This document shows, one piece after another, positions 23,276 to 37,555 of a stretch of 64,000 nt of DNA (position 1 is its first letter; the number at the start of each line of letters is the position of its first letter). The translations under genes and the position numbers were made by a program. This DNA comes from Hsuehochloa calcarea (taxonomy: Eukaryota; Streptophyta; Magnoliopsida; Poales; Poaceae): NCBI GenBank assembly GCA_036346395.1, contig CM070604.1, positions 47,085,662-47,149,661 on the forward strand, in the 5' to 3' direction. A model generated the notes under the pieces. The model was not told the origin of the DNA. It made no database searches and worked only from the letters and a program-made list of their open reading frames with translations.

Positions 23276-26200
23276 CACACCAAAAAAAACTTTATGGAAA
23301 AATTTGGGGGAAAATTTCCCAAAAAGCTAATCCTTTTCCAAAAAAAATTTAATCCCAACCCAGTTTAAAATAAATTCATTTTACCTTAAAAGGGAATTGA
23401 AAAACCCTTGCTAATTTTTTAAAAACTTTTCCCCCCCCTCGAAAAAAAGTTTAAAACAAAATGATCTTTTCGGGGTTTTTTAAAAAGGGCCATTTTAAAA
23501 TTTTTTAAAAAATGGGCCTTGGGGGGAAAAAATTTAAAATTCCCGGGCGAAAACCCCTTTTGAAAAAAATTTTCGGAATTGGCCCCCCTTAATTAAAAAG
23601 GGAAGATTTTAAAAAACCAAAGAAAATTTCCTTTAATACGGGGGTTTTGGCCCTTTTTTAAAAAATTTTGGGGGAAAACTTAAGGCCCAAAGGGCCCCCC
23701 CCCTTGGGGGTTTTCCGGAAACCCCCCCTTCGCAAAAATTTTCCCCTTTTTTTGAATTTGAAAACCCATTTTATTTCCCTTTTGGGGGGGAAAATGCGCC
23801 CACCCAAACCCTTTCCAAACCCAAATCTACGGGAAAACCCTTTCCCTCAAGGATTTTTCCCCTTTTAAAAAAACCAAAAAAATTTTAAATTTTAAAACCC
23901 AAAAGGGTTTCCTTGCCCAAAAACCGCCCCCGAAATTTATAAAAACTTTAAAATTTAAAAAGGCCCAAAAAAATTTCCGCCAATTCGGGGCCCTTTCCCG
24001 GGGTAATGTTTTTCTTCCCTTTGGGTAAACCTTGCCCTTTCCCTTGTTGGAGTTGACCCATTTCCCGGGTTTGGGGGAAAACAATTTGTCCAAATTCTTT
24101 TCAGGTTTGGGCTTTAAAAATTTTGGTTTTTGGCCCCGGGCCCCCCCAAACCTGAGGGTTTTTTGGGGGAAAAAACCCCCCTCATTGCCAAATTTAAAGG
24201 GTGCCCTTTTGAAAAAAAATTCCCCGTTTTTGGGGGTTAGTTCCAGGGGGGTTTCAGGGGAAAGGTTCGGGTTTTTTCAACCCAATTTTAAAAATTTTTA
24301 AAAATTTAAACCCTTAAAAGTTGGGGGTTTTGGGATTTTTTTCCAAATTTTAAGATTTTAAGGGATTTTTTAAAATGCCCCGGGGAAAATTTGGGAAATT
24401 TTTTTAGGTCCCTTTTTTTGCCCCTTTTTTCCCCCCAATGCCCTTTCCGGGTTGGGTTTTCCCAAACTTTTTTTTGTTAAAATTTTGTTAAGGGTAGGGC
24501 AGTTGGGATTTTTTTCCTTTTTCCCCCTTTTTTTTTTTACCACATTTTTTTTTGGGTTTTATTTATTTTTTTTTTTTGAAACCCCAAAATTTTTTTTTTC
24601 TTTCCCTTTTAAAATTTAACTTTTTTCTTTTAAAAAAACGGGTTGGGTCATTTTGGGTTTTAAATTTACTTTTTAAACAAGAAAAAAATTTCCCCAAAAA
24701 AAATTTAAATAAAAATTTTAAAAAAACCAAAATTCTTTTTAAATTTTTAAAACCCAATTTGGGTTTAAATACTTTGTTCCCCGGGCCAAATTTAAAATTA
24801 AAATTTTGAAAACCTTAAAAATTCTTTAAGGGAAAATTTAAACCCGTTTAAAAAAAAAAAAATTTTTTTAAAAATTTTAATTTTTTAAAGGGCCCGGGTT
24901 TTAAATTTTTTTTTTTTTTTAAAGGGGACTTTTTTTTTAAAAAATTTTTTGGGGTAATTTTAAACTTGTTTTTTTCCCAAAATTTTTTTTTTTTTTTAAT
25001 TCAGGGTTTTGGTTTGGGAAATATCGTAAATATGACTTTGAAATAGCTTAATAAAAAAATGACAATGGACAATCCTAACTAAATGGGGTGGATAAACCCG
25101 AGAAACTTTATATAAAAATGCTTTTATTTTTTTTAATTATCCCCAACTGTTTGGTTTGTTGCTTTTTAAGAAAGACAACTTTGTCGTCCCCGTTTGTAGT
25201 TTGCCCCCAGGTTCGTTTCATCAAATACAATTCAGGTTCACCACCAGGGGCCAATCCCAAGTTAATTAAAACAAGAAAATTTTACGGACACAATTTTAAT
25301 TTTAATTTTTAAAACCCTAAATCCGGCGGTTTTCTACCCTTTTACCCAAATGAACAATCATTATTTAAAAAATTTAATTGTAAAAATTGGCCATGGGAAA
25401 TTTATTTACAAAAAAAAAAAAAAAAAAAAACCCCAAAGTTTTTAAAATTTAAAGTGTACGAAAAAAAATTTCAATTTTGAAATGCCCCAAAAGGTGTAAA
25501 AAGCAATTACAATGGTTTTAGCGCCCCTTTGAAAATTAAGCACGAATTCTTCCCAAAATTTCCAGTCCATTGCACAATTTATAAAGAAGGCTTTGAGGAT
25601 TCCGGATGATCTCCTTAGATAATTTGGTTTCGTGGAACTCCTTGGCGTTTTCCTTTTCAAGGCTCCAAAGAAACTCAAGGGTTGATCGCCAAGGCTGAAC
25701 ATAAGGCGTTTTTTAGATAAAACACGGAGGCCAAAAAATTCCAAAAAGCGAGTTTCAACTCCTATCGACAACCTTTTGCTGCAAAAATTGGTTGGGTCAA
25801 TTATGGGAAAATGCTCCTGTTTAATTCAAGGTGCCTTAATTAGTTTGTTATGTAAGGAAAAATAGGGGCAAGGGATTGTTTGAAGAAAAAGAATAGAGGG
25901 AAATTGGGTGGTGAGTTTAGGAAGCAAGCAACGTGCTTGCCAACTTGCCAAACCATTGGGAAACTTTGTATTCTTTCCAAAACTGGAACTGTTGTCAAAG
26001 ACCCCTTTTTTCGCAAGAACAAGAGGTTTGTGGTCCAACTTTCTAATTTTGCTAGTTTTCAAACCCTTCACGCCCTTGTACCCCGGTTAAAAAACCGCCA
26101 TTTTTGAAAAATTGGTTTATGGTAAAAAAAACGGGTTTTTAATTGGTCCTTTGGAATGAAAGCCCAAAAGCCCAGGCCCTTTTTTGGGTGGGGGGGATGG

Positions 26201-29200
26201 ATCAACAGAAAATGGGATTCGCCATTTGATTTGGGGCCCATTTTGCCAAAAAGGGATTGCCGTTTGTTTAAACATAAAAAAAATAGTTTGGAGGTTTGGC
26301 CAAATTTTTTTTTTTTGCATTTTTCTTCCCTTTGGATTTTTTTTTTTCTTCCCGATCTTCCCGGGAAAACCCGGGGGGGGGCGCAAGGCGAAGAAAGGGC
26401 CCGGCCACGGCCCCAAAAAGCAAAACCCCGCCCCCCCCAAAGGGGGAACCGCCCTTGTTGGGGCCCCCGCCCCCCCTCCCCCCTTTCGGGGCAGTTTGGT
26501 GGGGAACCCCCTGAAATTTTAGGCCCCTTAGTTCGTGTCAAAACAATGCCCTTTTCCGCCCGGCCCACACCCCTCCCAATCGAATTTAAAAGTAGGGAAT
26601 CAATCCGGGAAAAGAAAATTTTTTAAACAAACCGAGAATTTGGGTTTAATTCTTTTTTCAAAAAAAGGGAACTAGGTATTTTAAATTTGGTAAATATTTG
26701 GTTTATGGATTTCCCAAAAAAGAAAGTCCATTTTTATGGATTATCACAAGAAAGATTCAAAAAATTAAAAAACTAAAAAAAGAAAAAAAAATCAATTTAA
26801 AAACCAGGTGAAACTAAAGCCTTTTAAATGAACCAATTGGGTTTCGGGAAAAGGATCTGATACCTTACTTAAATTTCTGGGGGCTTGTTTACAATTTTAG
26901 TTCTTTTGGTTGGATGCTTATTACGTGAAGTTTTTATAATTTTTAGAATGGGGAAAGCTCTTGGGTGGTTTTTTTTAAAGGTTTTAAGAATCAAGTTATA
27001 AATAAGATGTTTTTGAAGATTATTTTTGACGTTTTATGCAAATTTTGACAAATTTTCGAAGGCTAATTTCAATAAATTTAAATTTTGAAAATTTCGTAAA
27101 TAACATTCTAGCAAAGTCTTCCGTAAATTAAGAAGGTGCTTTAAAAATAACTGGTAAATAAATTAAATAATCCGTCAAATAAGCCGAAATTTTTATAAGA
27201 ATTTATGATGGAGCAGTGAAATTTAAGTTAAATTTAGAGGCTAAATTCGCCAAACCTTCAATTTTTTACTTGGTTATTTTTTTTCCTCTTTTGGGGTTTG
27301 AACATTACAAAGGGTTTTTTAAAACCAATAAAATGCATTGGCATTGATAAAACTCAAGTTAAAAAATGGAATTAATGTTCAACCCCTTTTAACCCATTTG
27401 GGGTTTTTAACCGGCCTTTTGATTTGGTTTGGGTAAAAATTTTGGTTAATTTTTGGTCATGGAAGAACCGGGGCCCCCAATTTTCCTGCTCTGGGGGAAA
27501 CAAAGCATCAAAATCAGGTTCTTTCTGAAACTTTGGGGACTGTTTTGGGAATCCTAATTTCCCCCTTTTGCCCTTTGTTGGGATTTTGCTTCCAATATTT
27601 GTTGTATTTTTCGGCTTTCTTTTCCCAAGTTTGGCGTTTTTTAGTTCAAAACAAGTCTCCGTCAAAGTTGGGCTTCCTTTCTTATCCCTTGTGGCTTTTA
27701 CTTGTTTCACCGGCCTTTTACACCCACGCCCAACATTTTTCTTGCCCTTTTCGCCTCGCCTTTTATCCCCCTTTTGGGTTTTGGGTTTTTTTGTAAACCC
27801 AAAACTTTTGATCAGTTTCCATATTAAACCTTTGTAAGTTGTAACCCAAAGGTAAATGGTTTGTTCATTTGGCAAGGTCTTAAGTTTTTTAATGCCCAAC
27901 CCTTCAATTTTTTAAAAGTCCTATTTAATTTGCCCCATTTTCGCCAAAAGCCCTTTCACCATTTTGGCCATTTCCACAATGGGAAATTTTTCCATTAATT
28001 TGATCAGCAAATCTATTTCAAAAACCTTAATGGGTTTCAATGAAAAACTTGGAAAAAAATTGCCATTACCCCTTTTGCCAACCAATAACATAGAACCTCT
28101 TAACCCGATAATTGAATCAAAATTTTCCCATTTCCAAAAATTAAAAATTTGCCATTAAAATGTTCTAATTTTCACGGGATTCCCGAAAGTTTTTGCGGTT
28201 CCTAGGGGCCCAAATTGTTTTCTTCCTGGTGGTTTGCCTTAAAACCGCTGGTTGGTTGGTGCCCTTAACTTATTCACGGTTTCCCCCCGTCCCCCCGCAA
28301 GGCAACTAATATAGGGGGAAAAAACTTGGCCCCTTTAAAAAGAAGGGAAAAATTAATGGGAAAAAGAAAGTTGTCCAAACTGAAGGTTCCCAACGAGAAG
28401 GCAACCCCCTTTTTGAACCTAATTATCTTGGGAATCGTTTTCAAGCGGTTCAAACCCAAAGAAATTGTCTCCGTTAAACCCTTCTGTTGAATCTGAAGCC
28501 TTTGGGGGTTTCCCCGGGGCCCTCTAAATTATCAACTTAAACCCGTTTATCAATTTCTTATCACAATTCCCTTTCTTTTTTCGGCTTTTTTCCCTTTCTT
28601 TTTCCCTTTTTAAACCCCAAAAACCTAATACCTCATATAACAAAATTTTCCTTTCATTCATTTCCCTTGAGGCATCCCAAAAAAGGTGCCGATTTTTTCG
28701 GAAGGTTCTCTGAAGAAATGTCCCCGGGTAGTAAAGGGTTCAGGGATTCCAACCCATTTTCGATCCACTAAACCTTGCGGTTAAATTCCCTTTGGAAAAT
28801 GGGTTTCCAACCGGGGAAACGCGGCCGGCAAGGGGGGTTTGGGAAAAGGAGGTCCCGAGGGGGGCCGCCCGAGGTCGGTCGGCCGGGGATCCGTCCTCCC
28901 CTTTATGGGTTATTCCGTGCAAACCGTGGTCCCCCTGAATAAAAGGCCCCATATCGGGGGGAAAACCAAAAGGCCATGGTAAAAAAATTAATTTGGAACA
29001 AACCTCCGGTTTTTGGGTGAGTTTAGAATGGAAGGGGAACCCAAAGGGGACAAAATTGGGCCCCGGTACTAATGGCGAATACCATTTTCCCGAGACCAAT
29101 TTTTCCCCAATCAACCCCCTTGCATCCCCCTTTGTCCCTTAAACCCCCAACACCCCCCCCACAGGGTATGGGCCCCCAGGGCTGGTGTTTCCTCCCCTTC

Positions 29201-32200
29201 TCCCGGGGCCCCCTTCCCTCGCCCCAAGCCCCGCCCCCCCCAGCCCGGCCCCCGCATCCTCCTTTCCCCCTTGGGCCCCACCGATGGGAAAACCCGGGAA
29301 GGGCATTTTCCCATTTCCCTTGGGGAAACAACATCAACCAAATGGAGGTAGGAAATTTGGGTTTAACTAAACCATAACGCCTATCAGGTTTCCTGGATGT
29401 CAACTATAATTTTGGATAATTTGTTATTTAAGCAATTTTTAATGAGTGGATTTTGAGGGGCCCAAAGGGTTTGGAGACGGCATAGCCGGGCCAAGGATTT
29501 TGTTGAAAGTTTGCTTTGCTTTTTGGCCCAAAGATCCCGATGTTTTAAAATTTTTTTTCCCCCCAATTTTGGGAAAACAAATTTTGGGGAAATTTTGGCC
29601 AAAACTCCAAAAATTCCCCAAAAAAACGATTTTCCGGTGACCCGGTTTGAACGACCCGTAACCTTTTCCAACGAAACCGAAACCAGGAAAAGAAAGCTTT
29701 AAAAAAGGGGAGGGGCAAGGTGGGGTTTCTTTGGGGTTTTTTTAGGGGGGGGGAAAAAAAAAAATTTTTGGAGTAAAAGGGTTTAATATAGGAATTAAAA
29801 TGTAAAAATAGTTTTGATAAAATTTGCAAAAAATAATTTTTGGGAATTTTGGCGAATTTGATTTTTTAAAATTTAAATAAAATTTCAAAATTTAAAAATT
29901 TCGCCAAATTTTCAATTTTTTACCGGTTTACAAAAAATCCCTAAAGATTTCCATTAATTTTTTTTTCCTAGGAGATCCGTCCCCCCGCGATCGGCCTCAC
30001 AGCCCTAACCGGCCAACCCCTGAACCCCTTGTTTAATGTGCCGTAACCTGGGGCCATCGTGGCAAAATTCCCAACCACACAGGGGGGGATGGGGGAGAAA
30101 TGGGAAGGGATTGGGAAATAAGGGGGAAGGCCCGGGCGGGGGGGCCGGTGTAGTTTAGAAGGGATTAATTGGAATATTAAGCCAAAACAGGTTTCTAAAA
30201 AAATTTTGGGTTTGTTTGGGCCCACGGAAGCTTTCCCAATAGAAAGGGAGGGGAGACCCCGGAAAAGGACCCAACCCCTTTCGTTTTTCCGGAGACCGGC
30301 CCACCCCCATAGGGCCTCCGGGTGAACCCCCAACCCCGTGAAAGTTGAATTCCGTACCGGGTCGATCGTGGGCATAAACTGGCCTCCTAGGGGGCCCCGG
30401 GAGGGGGACCAGCTTGCCGCGAAATTACCACATAACAGCCGGCCGTGGGGCCTGACCCGGCCCTGGAGCCGGGGCAATTGATAATGTGGCCCATATATCG
30501 GTTGCGGATGGTTTGTGAACCATGGAGGGGGTACGACATGGGAGGCATCTCCACCCAACTTCTGGTTCTGACTCACCTGTGTTTCCTTTGGCCTTTAGTT
30601 TGAAAAATCCTTGGCCCCCCTTTAATTTAAATAGCTTTGAACCCCAAGAAAGCGCTTATTGGGTTAGGGACGAATAACACTTTGCCTGGAAAGAGGTTTC
30701 TAAAAATGGGTATTTGTATTTGGTGGGAAAAAACCCCAGGGAATTTTATGTTAATATATCATTTGTGTCCCCTTCTGAAAGAAACCTCCGTGAAGGAAAC
30801 GATTAGCCCTTATGGCAGGTGTAACCACAAAATAACCGGTATGAAAAAAGCAGCAGTCGCTTCCACACCTTTTCTGGTTTTCTTGCAAACTTTTCACGCA
30901 ACATCCAAAAAGTTTGACCGGGGAAACGTAATACAGTTTTTTCAAAAGTCCGTTCAAGCACGGTGGCCAACTGTGAAAAGAAAAGGGCAAATATTAACAA
31001 GCGATTCGACCACTTTTCCCAAGAGCGCCCCAATTAAAGCCACGAAGGCCTTTCGGGGGCTGGGCTTTTTAGGGTTTCCCGGGAAGTCATTTGAATCTGG
31101 GGGCCCGATCAAGGTTCTGCAAATTTTAAGGCTGGGGCTTAAAGGGGCATTGAACGTTTGTAAAAAAGATTAGGTCAAAGCAATGAAAAGGCTTTGGTCT
31201 TTCTCTTGTTTTTCAAATTGCTTTTACAAGTTTTTCTTTTTTCCAAAATTGGTTGGTTTAGGTTTGAAATAGACCCCCGGGGTATTCACTTTGGGTCATT
31301 AGGGGGCCGGGTTTGTTGGGGGGGCCTCGGACGGCCGGGCGGAAAGGACCGACCCCAAAGGGATCCCTTTGGGTTATGGCTCCATGAAAGGGGTGATTTT
31401 TGTTTTCCCAAACATTCCTTTGGGGAGTGGTGTCCCGAAAACGCGGCCCCTTTTGGCCAAAGGAAGGGAAAGTACAAGGGTTGAAGGATTATTTGGTGGT
31501 CTTGAACAGGGACATTGGGAAGAGTGTTCCCGGGCAATTAAGTGTAGTGTTAAGTGGGCATAGGGGATTGTTTTCCCGATTTTGTTAAAAGTTGAAGTCA
31601 CCAATTGAAGGCGATTGGGCGAATCAAATTAACCTTTCCCTAATAGTGTCGGGTTAGTTTCCCCTTTTTAAAATTGGTGGGAGCTTGTTGAAACCCAAAT
31701 CCCGAAATATAATGCCAAATATTGGGGTGTTGTTAGGTTAAATTTGTTGTGTGTTTTAGGGAGGGAAACTTTTGCAAGGAGGGTCCCCTTATCCCTCCAT
31801 GAAAAGGTGAATTATTTTCCAGGCCGGTTCCCTCGGGTTTGCCCCCTTGGCGAACTAACTCTCCCCAGGAAAAAGGGCATACGGGAACTTAAAGGGTCAC
31901 GCAATCTCAAAGTTAGGGGGCATTAAAATTTGTCCCTCAAGCCAAAGGTTTGTTATTCACATAATGCCCTCCTTGGTCCTTGTGTTCCCTCAGGTGTTTG
32001 AAAAACCGGTTTTGATTCCAAAATTTTTTTTAAGATACCCCAAGCCAGGTTCCTTTGCCACCTTGTTGATGTGAGCCTTGTGAAAAGGCAAATGCCCGGG
32101 TTTAAAAGCCTTTTAAGTGGGTTTGGGATTGTGTGTTCCTCCCTTTGAATCCCCCATCATCTTCAGGAAGTTGGTCCCCTCTTGTTTTTTTAAATAATTC

Positions 32201-35200
32201 CCACTTTTACTTTTGGGGTTTGGGCTTCCTCAAATTACCCCCAAAATCTCCCACCAATCCCTCCTTTCTTGGGGGTTTAAGGTAACCACCTTTTCTGCCA
32301 ACACCAAAGCCATATTTTCCCGGCATTAATTGCCCCTTTTTGGACGGCTTTGGCCTATCAATAATACTTCACTTGCCTTTTTTTCCTTTTGGGAAAAAAG
32401 GAATTTGGTTTAACAAATTAAAATTTTTGCCAAACCAAACACCCTCCCCCTATTTCAACTAAATAAAGCCACACTCCCTTTTTCCCCTTTGCCCTAACTG
32501 GCCAAGGGACGGGCCCCCCCCCCCCCCCGGGGCCCCCCTCTCCTCTTTCATCCTTTTTCCCCCTCCCTTCCTTCTTTCCCGTCCCCTTCCCTCTGCCCGG
32601 GGGCCCTTTTAAAAAAAGGGGGGGGGGGACCCAAGAACAAAAAGGGGGTTATTTTGGGGCTTGGAGATGACCCAGGGTGGGAGGTTTGGGACAACCGGGC
32701 CGGGCCTGGGGCGCGTTGGGTTCAAGGAGTTTATCCTTTACCCTTCCCTCTTTCCCTTTCTCCTTTTTCGGGAACACCCCCTTCCTAAAAACCAGATTTC
32801 CCTTTTCCTCCCGGGCCCCCCGCCTTTGAACACCCCTCCGCCAAGGTGCCGGCGCCGGCCAGGCCCCCTTTAGGCGGCGGGGCGGGCCCCCTTTTCCCCC
32901 TTTTCAGTTCTTCTCCTTTTCCAAACCCAAGGGCCCTTAGACATTGAAAGGAAGGAGCCTGAACCCGCCAAACGAAGAAAATTTCCCTGTTTAACCGTGT
33001 AAAATTTGACAAACATGAGTGCTTCAGGCACTTTTCGAATGAACCCGAGTGTTTTTCAGAGTCTCCTCCCTCCTTTCCCCTCTCCTTTGGGATGGTCGCC
33101 CCGCTCCTTTGCTGGCAGAATCTAGTTTTTCCCGAACTCAATTTCACCCCGACACCCCCGGAAGGATTTTAAAACCTTTTGGCTTTGTTTCCTCTTTTAA
33201 GATTGGGCCAGGCCCCTTAAAGCCGGAAAAGCCCCTTAACAACACGCTTTAAAACAACCGGTAAAAGCCAAATCCAATGTAATTTTCCCTTTTTTTAGGA
33301 AATGAACCTGCAACACTTAAACACCATAACTTTGAGCCGCAAAATCATTTAGGGGAAAAACTCTTGCCTAACCAATGGTTCCCCCGGCTCCCTGGTCTTC
33401 AGCACATTTTTCTGTTGACTCCCTTGTTTCCTTCTCCCCGGATTCCGGCAAAACCAAATGGCACCTCAATGAATTGATGAGGCCGGGCCGGCCCTCCCTT
33501 CTGGCAGGGAAAGGCAAACGGACCAATCCCCCGAAACCCCGAAGGGACCCAATCCTCCTTTAAAATTTCCCCTGCCTCCCTTTTGTTTTCTTTCCTCAAA
33601 AAATCTAAACTTTTATTTTTAATGGGTTTAAATTCGGGAAAAGGGCGATCCACCAAATTTTTTAAAGATTGAACCTAAAAACAATTTAATTAAAGGAATT
33701 TAAGTTCCAAGGATTATTGGCAACTCCTCCGGAAACGTTTCCTTTGCGCCGAGGAAATGTCTAAAGAAGTTGGCCCCAACTCCCCTCTTCAACCCGGGCG
33801 GAAATATAAAAACGGGGAACACGGTTGAATTACAGGAAAAACCCCCGGTTCCGTCGGTCAGATCAAACGAACGGGCTGAAGAAAACAACTTTAACAAATT
33901 TACTTTGATTAAGGAAAAAACCAAACCAAACCACCGCCAGAATTCCTTGAATTGGGGACGGATTCCGCGTTAAAATACACCATTTATTGGACTATAAAAT
34001 GTATTAGGGGTTTTCTAACTTCCCCCCCAAGGGAAACCCGCTCGAATTGCCACATCCGCAGTCAAATGGAACAGATTATTGAACTGTGAAGTATTACGCG
34101 GTTTGGAAAAAACTCCTTGCGCTTTCCTGAGGAATGGCAAGGCGGTTCTTCACATCTGCTCACCCGCCCGCTCTTGGTGGAAACTGTTTGCAGCGGTAAA
34201 GATTTCTTGCTATTCTTCTGGGGAATGCCAAAGGGCCAGTTTTACCGCACTTGTTCTGGGGTCCTGGGAAGACCCTTGGTTTTAGGGTGGGTTTTAGGAT
34301 TTGCAATCTTTGCGGTTGGACAGAAACAGGCCCAGCTTTCCGAACTGTTCTTTGTAAATTTGGAACCCCTTCCTTCTAGGAAAATTTAGGTGCAAAGTTA
34401 GTAAGAGATTTTCGGTTAAGAATGCCAAAAGACTCTATTGTAAATGGAAAATCTTTTTCAAGTTAAAAAATAAAAAAATTTAAGTTCCAGGCAGAAATGA
34501 ATATTAAAATTTGATAAGATCAACAAGTTTCCAACTAAAAATACGGAAAGAATTGTTTTGCGCTTATTGACAATAATGCAAATACAATGACCAGTTTCCA
34601 CACTTAAAATTTGAGGTTAAGTAATTGCAATCCCAAACCATTTCATGAAAAAATTGTGGCGTGAACTCTTCAAGTACCAAACCCTAACCTTTTCCACAAC
34701 AAAAAATCTTTCAGAAAAAAGGTTTACCTATAACATCAATTTCAACCAATTAAAAATATGAATAGGATTAACTTACCAATAAAAAACTTTAACAAAATAA
34801 TCTTCATTCCAAACCAAGTACAACAAGAAAGAAATATCCCAAAACAAAATATGATTGAAAACTGCTCATTAAATAACAAGAACTAATTGTAGGGCAAAAA
34901 AAAACCTCCAACAGGAAGAAAACCGCAAAGGGGGCCAAAAAGGGGTTACTTTCCAAAAAACCCGCTTTTGAAATTTTTAAAAAATCAACTGAAATTGAAA
35001 AACCCTCCCAATCCCGTATAACGGGAAGGGTTCCAAAAAAACCTTTATTTTTATTTTGGGTAAAATTTACGGAATTGGGTTTAATTCTAGCAATAAAGAA
35101 AAATTTTGCTTCCCGGAAAGTTACAAAAATACATGGTTAATTTTTGGAACCAAATCAAAAACCGGGCCCAAAAACCATCAGGGGACCATCCCGGAAATCC

Positions 35201-35785
35201 CAAAAAAAGCCAAATGACAAATTTAATTTGGGACAACCCAGGGAAGAAAAAATCGCGTTTTTGGTCTGGCCCCCGGGAATTTTAACGCTTCCGGGATTTT
35301 ATTGTCGAACCGGGATTTTAAAACAAAGTTTGTCCCCCAACCCGTTTGGATCCGGTTTGAACCCTGGGGAACGGAACGTCCAACAAAAGGGCTGTCGGAA
35401 AAAGCCGTTAAATTTAAAGGCCTTCGGACACTGTGGACACTTCACACTTGGGCCCTTAATTCGCCCAAAAAAATTTAAACCCAAACAAGAGGAAAATTTT
35501 CCCTTAATGGCCCCGGGATTCTCCCCAAACCGCCTTCCGCCCCCCCCGTCGCCTTCTTGGCGGCCACCTCCCCCCGGGGGCCCCCGGCCCCGGCCCCTTT
35601 CCGGCCCGCACTGGGCCCCGTGCCCTGGGCCTTGCCGGCCCCCTGCCTTCCCCCCCTTCGCCCTCCTCCCCGGGGCCCCCCCCCCCATTTCTTCTCCCCC
35701 GGCCCCCGCCCCCCCCGGGGTCGCCCGCGCCACCCCGCGCCCTTCTTCCCGTGCCACTCCCGGCCCTCCGGGCCCTCCGGGAGGT
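23276..35785. other. Smeared low-quality sequence block 1
   Basis: From about 23276 the sequence becomes dominated by runs of three to ten identical bases, with AAAATTTT and CCCCGGGG juxtapositions and few single-base steps. 25020-26100 and parts of 26640-27340, 30640-31750 and 34000-34900 look more natural. The change to normal sequence at about 35785 is abrupt. No protein family is recognisable in any frame. I infer very poor base calling (trace tails) incorporated into the assembly. The missing downstream exons of the OXS3-like gene must lie in or beyond this block if the gene is complete. Confidence 0.8.
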
Positions 35786-37292
35786 ATGCTTGTGCTACAG
35801 TTACACATCAAAGAACAAATACTCAAGTAAGTAAGTTTCATGAACCACAGTCCGACAGAAAACCAACAAAGTACAATTTTGAACTGTTCAAACCAGCAGT
35901 GATCGTGCAGTTGTACCATCTAGCATCTGTATTACCTCGGGCCATAATTGTGACAATCTACTAATTTAGACTAAAACATGCTGAATTGCTGATAGACAGT
36001 TTGAGAACATTTGTATATTTATTAATAACAAAGAACTTATATTTTTGGAAATAATTGCATTAAGACTAATGCTTAAAAGAGCACAACAGAGTTTTAAAGG
36101 TTGTTTATTGCTGGTTACTGTTTAGTTCAGCCAGGACCAGCTAGTGGTAGAACTAATAGTTCAGACAAAAGAAAGTTCCCCTTTTAACTTTGGCATCAAT
36201 TATATGAACAATTTTACACGATTCTGACTACATCAGCTTTAGGATTTATCACCATCAACAGAAGTTTTGGGACTCTTGAGAATTTCAAAGCATTATATCC
36301 TGCTTCACTGTTATGCCTCACACGAGATGTTCTCTGGGTCAATGGAAACAAAAGTTACAAAACCTTAGCAACTTACTATGCATATTTGTAAAATAGCACC
36401 TACCAAAACTAGCGATCAATCAAAGGGTTTGGCTAAAAGCACAAATCCTGATACTACAAGCATCAAGCCTGTGCAACCAACAATTCCCAAGCTAAAGTAT
36501 GATTGTGTGAGAGACAATTTATCATGTATCAAAACTAGACCGCGGGTTCCTCACATGACTAGCACCAATCAAAAGTGCAAGCTTCCCAACCACATTGTCT
36601 GTTTGGCACCAAAAACTAAATACTAAGAACCAAAATTTTTCTCGAAAGTCCCTCAGATAGTCAGATGCCAAACACATTCGGTGGGCACCCAATGACAGAC
36701 ACAATCATATCCCACCATCCTGATTATCTAACATTTCCACAAGCCCTCCACCGACCAAATCGATCAAGAAACTAAACTTTTAAAAACAAATTATTAAGCA
36801 CAGTTCCTCTATAACGCCAATCCACATGCACATTTCAGTATTTCACCCATCAAAACAATCCACACAAAATGCCCCACCTCATTACCCCGAATCACCCAAG
36901 AAATCCCCAAATTTCGTAACAGAACAATCACCCCAGGACGAAAAGCCTATTAATTCGACCTCACCTTACTCCAAAGCGACCCTAGAAGCCCCAAAGTTTT
37001 TCCCAAATATTTCCACTGCATTACTCAATCACCCAAAAATTCACCAGAATGACGCACACTACTGGATAAAAAAACGATTTTTACACCAAATTTACTCCGT
37101 AGCACCAAATGAACCTTTCAGCAGATCAAGAAACGACATTCCATCTACATTCCACCAAACGAGCCAGCACAAGCAGTGAAGGGACATTAAACTATTCCCC
37201 AAAAAAAATAACCCTATGAAACCAAGATTCCGGCACAATTGCCAAACGAATATCGATAAAGCCGCAAGCTTTGCGGCGGATTGGGGGCTGAC
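35786..37292 (-). other. Presumed intron of the OXS3-like gene
   Basis: Normal AT-rich sequence starts at the donor of exon 1 (GTCAGC, complement of 37287-37292). No second exon with the SKFYNGKSKSFTSL-type motif expected for the family was found on the minus strand before the smeared block begins. Confidence 0.45.
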
Positions 37293-37555
37293 CTGTGGGG
37301 TAGGGCGTCCTGGAGCGCGTCCATGGTGTCGAAGGGGCCCCTGTACGAGCTCTGCACCTCCCCGTCGCCCTCCTCCGCCTCCTCGCACTGCACCACCGCC
37401 GCCCGGCTATCGCTTCCCCGCCCGGCCGACGAAGAGCCTCCGCCCTGCCCGCCCACCACCGGTGGCGGTGGCGGCGGCGGCGGCGCGTAGCGGGGGGCCC
37501 CGCGGCCGAACCGGGCGCCGCCATGCCGCTGCCCACTCTCCAGCGCGATCGACAT
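37293..37555 (-). CDS. OXS3-like protein, first exon only
   Basis: The minus-strand ATG at 37555 opens 87 codons plus two bases, ending at an AG/GTCAGC donor. The peptide starts MSIALESGQRHGGARFGRG, has a proline run and Gly/Ser-rich linker, an acidic stretch (CEEAEEGDGEV), and then SYRGPFDTMDALQDALPH. The last segment matches the conserved 'GP-x-DTMDALQEALP' motif of OXIDATIVE STRESS 3 (OXS3)-like nuclear proteins, stress-tolerance factors of unclear biochemistry. In that family the next exon carries a KFYxGKSKSF motif, which is not visible here. I chose this Met because the upstream in-frame Mets give only Arg/Pro-rich leader-like sequence. The gene is cut by the smeared block, not necessarily broken in the genome. 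Confidence 0.6.

Noticed and set aside
26068..26626. Overlapping ORFs of 100-166 codons on both strands
   Set aside because: They lie in smeared sequence, consist of Lys/Phe/Gly/Pro runs produced by homopolymers, and match no family.
29968..30576. 202-codon minus-strand ORF
   Set aside because: Inside smeared block 1. Composition is mixed but no domain is recognisable and the base runs make the frame unreliable.
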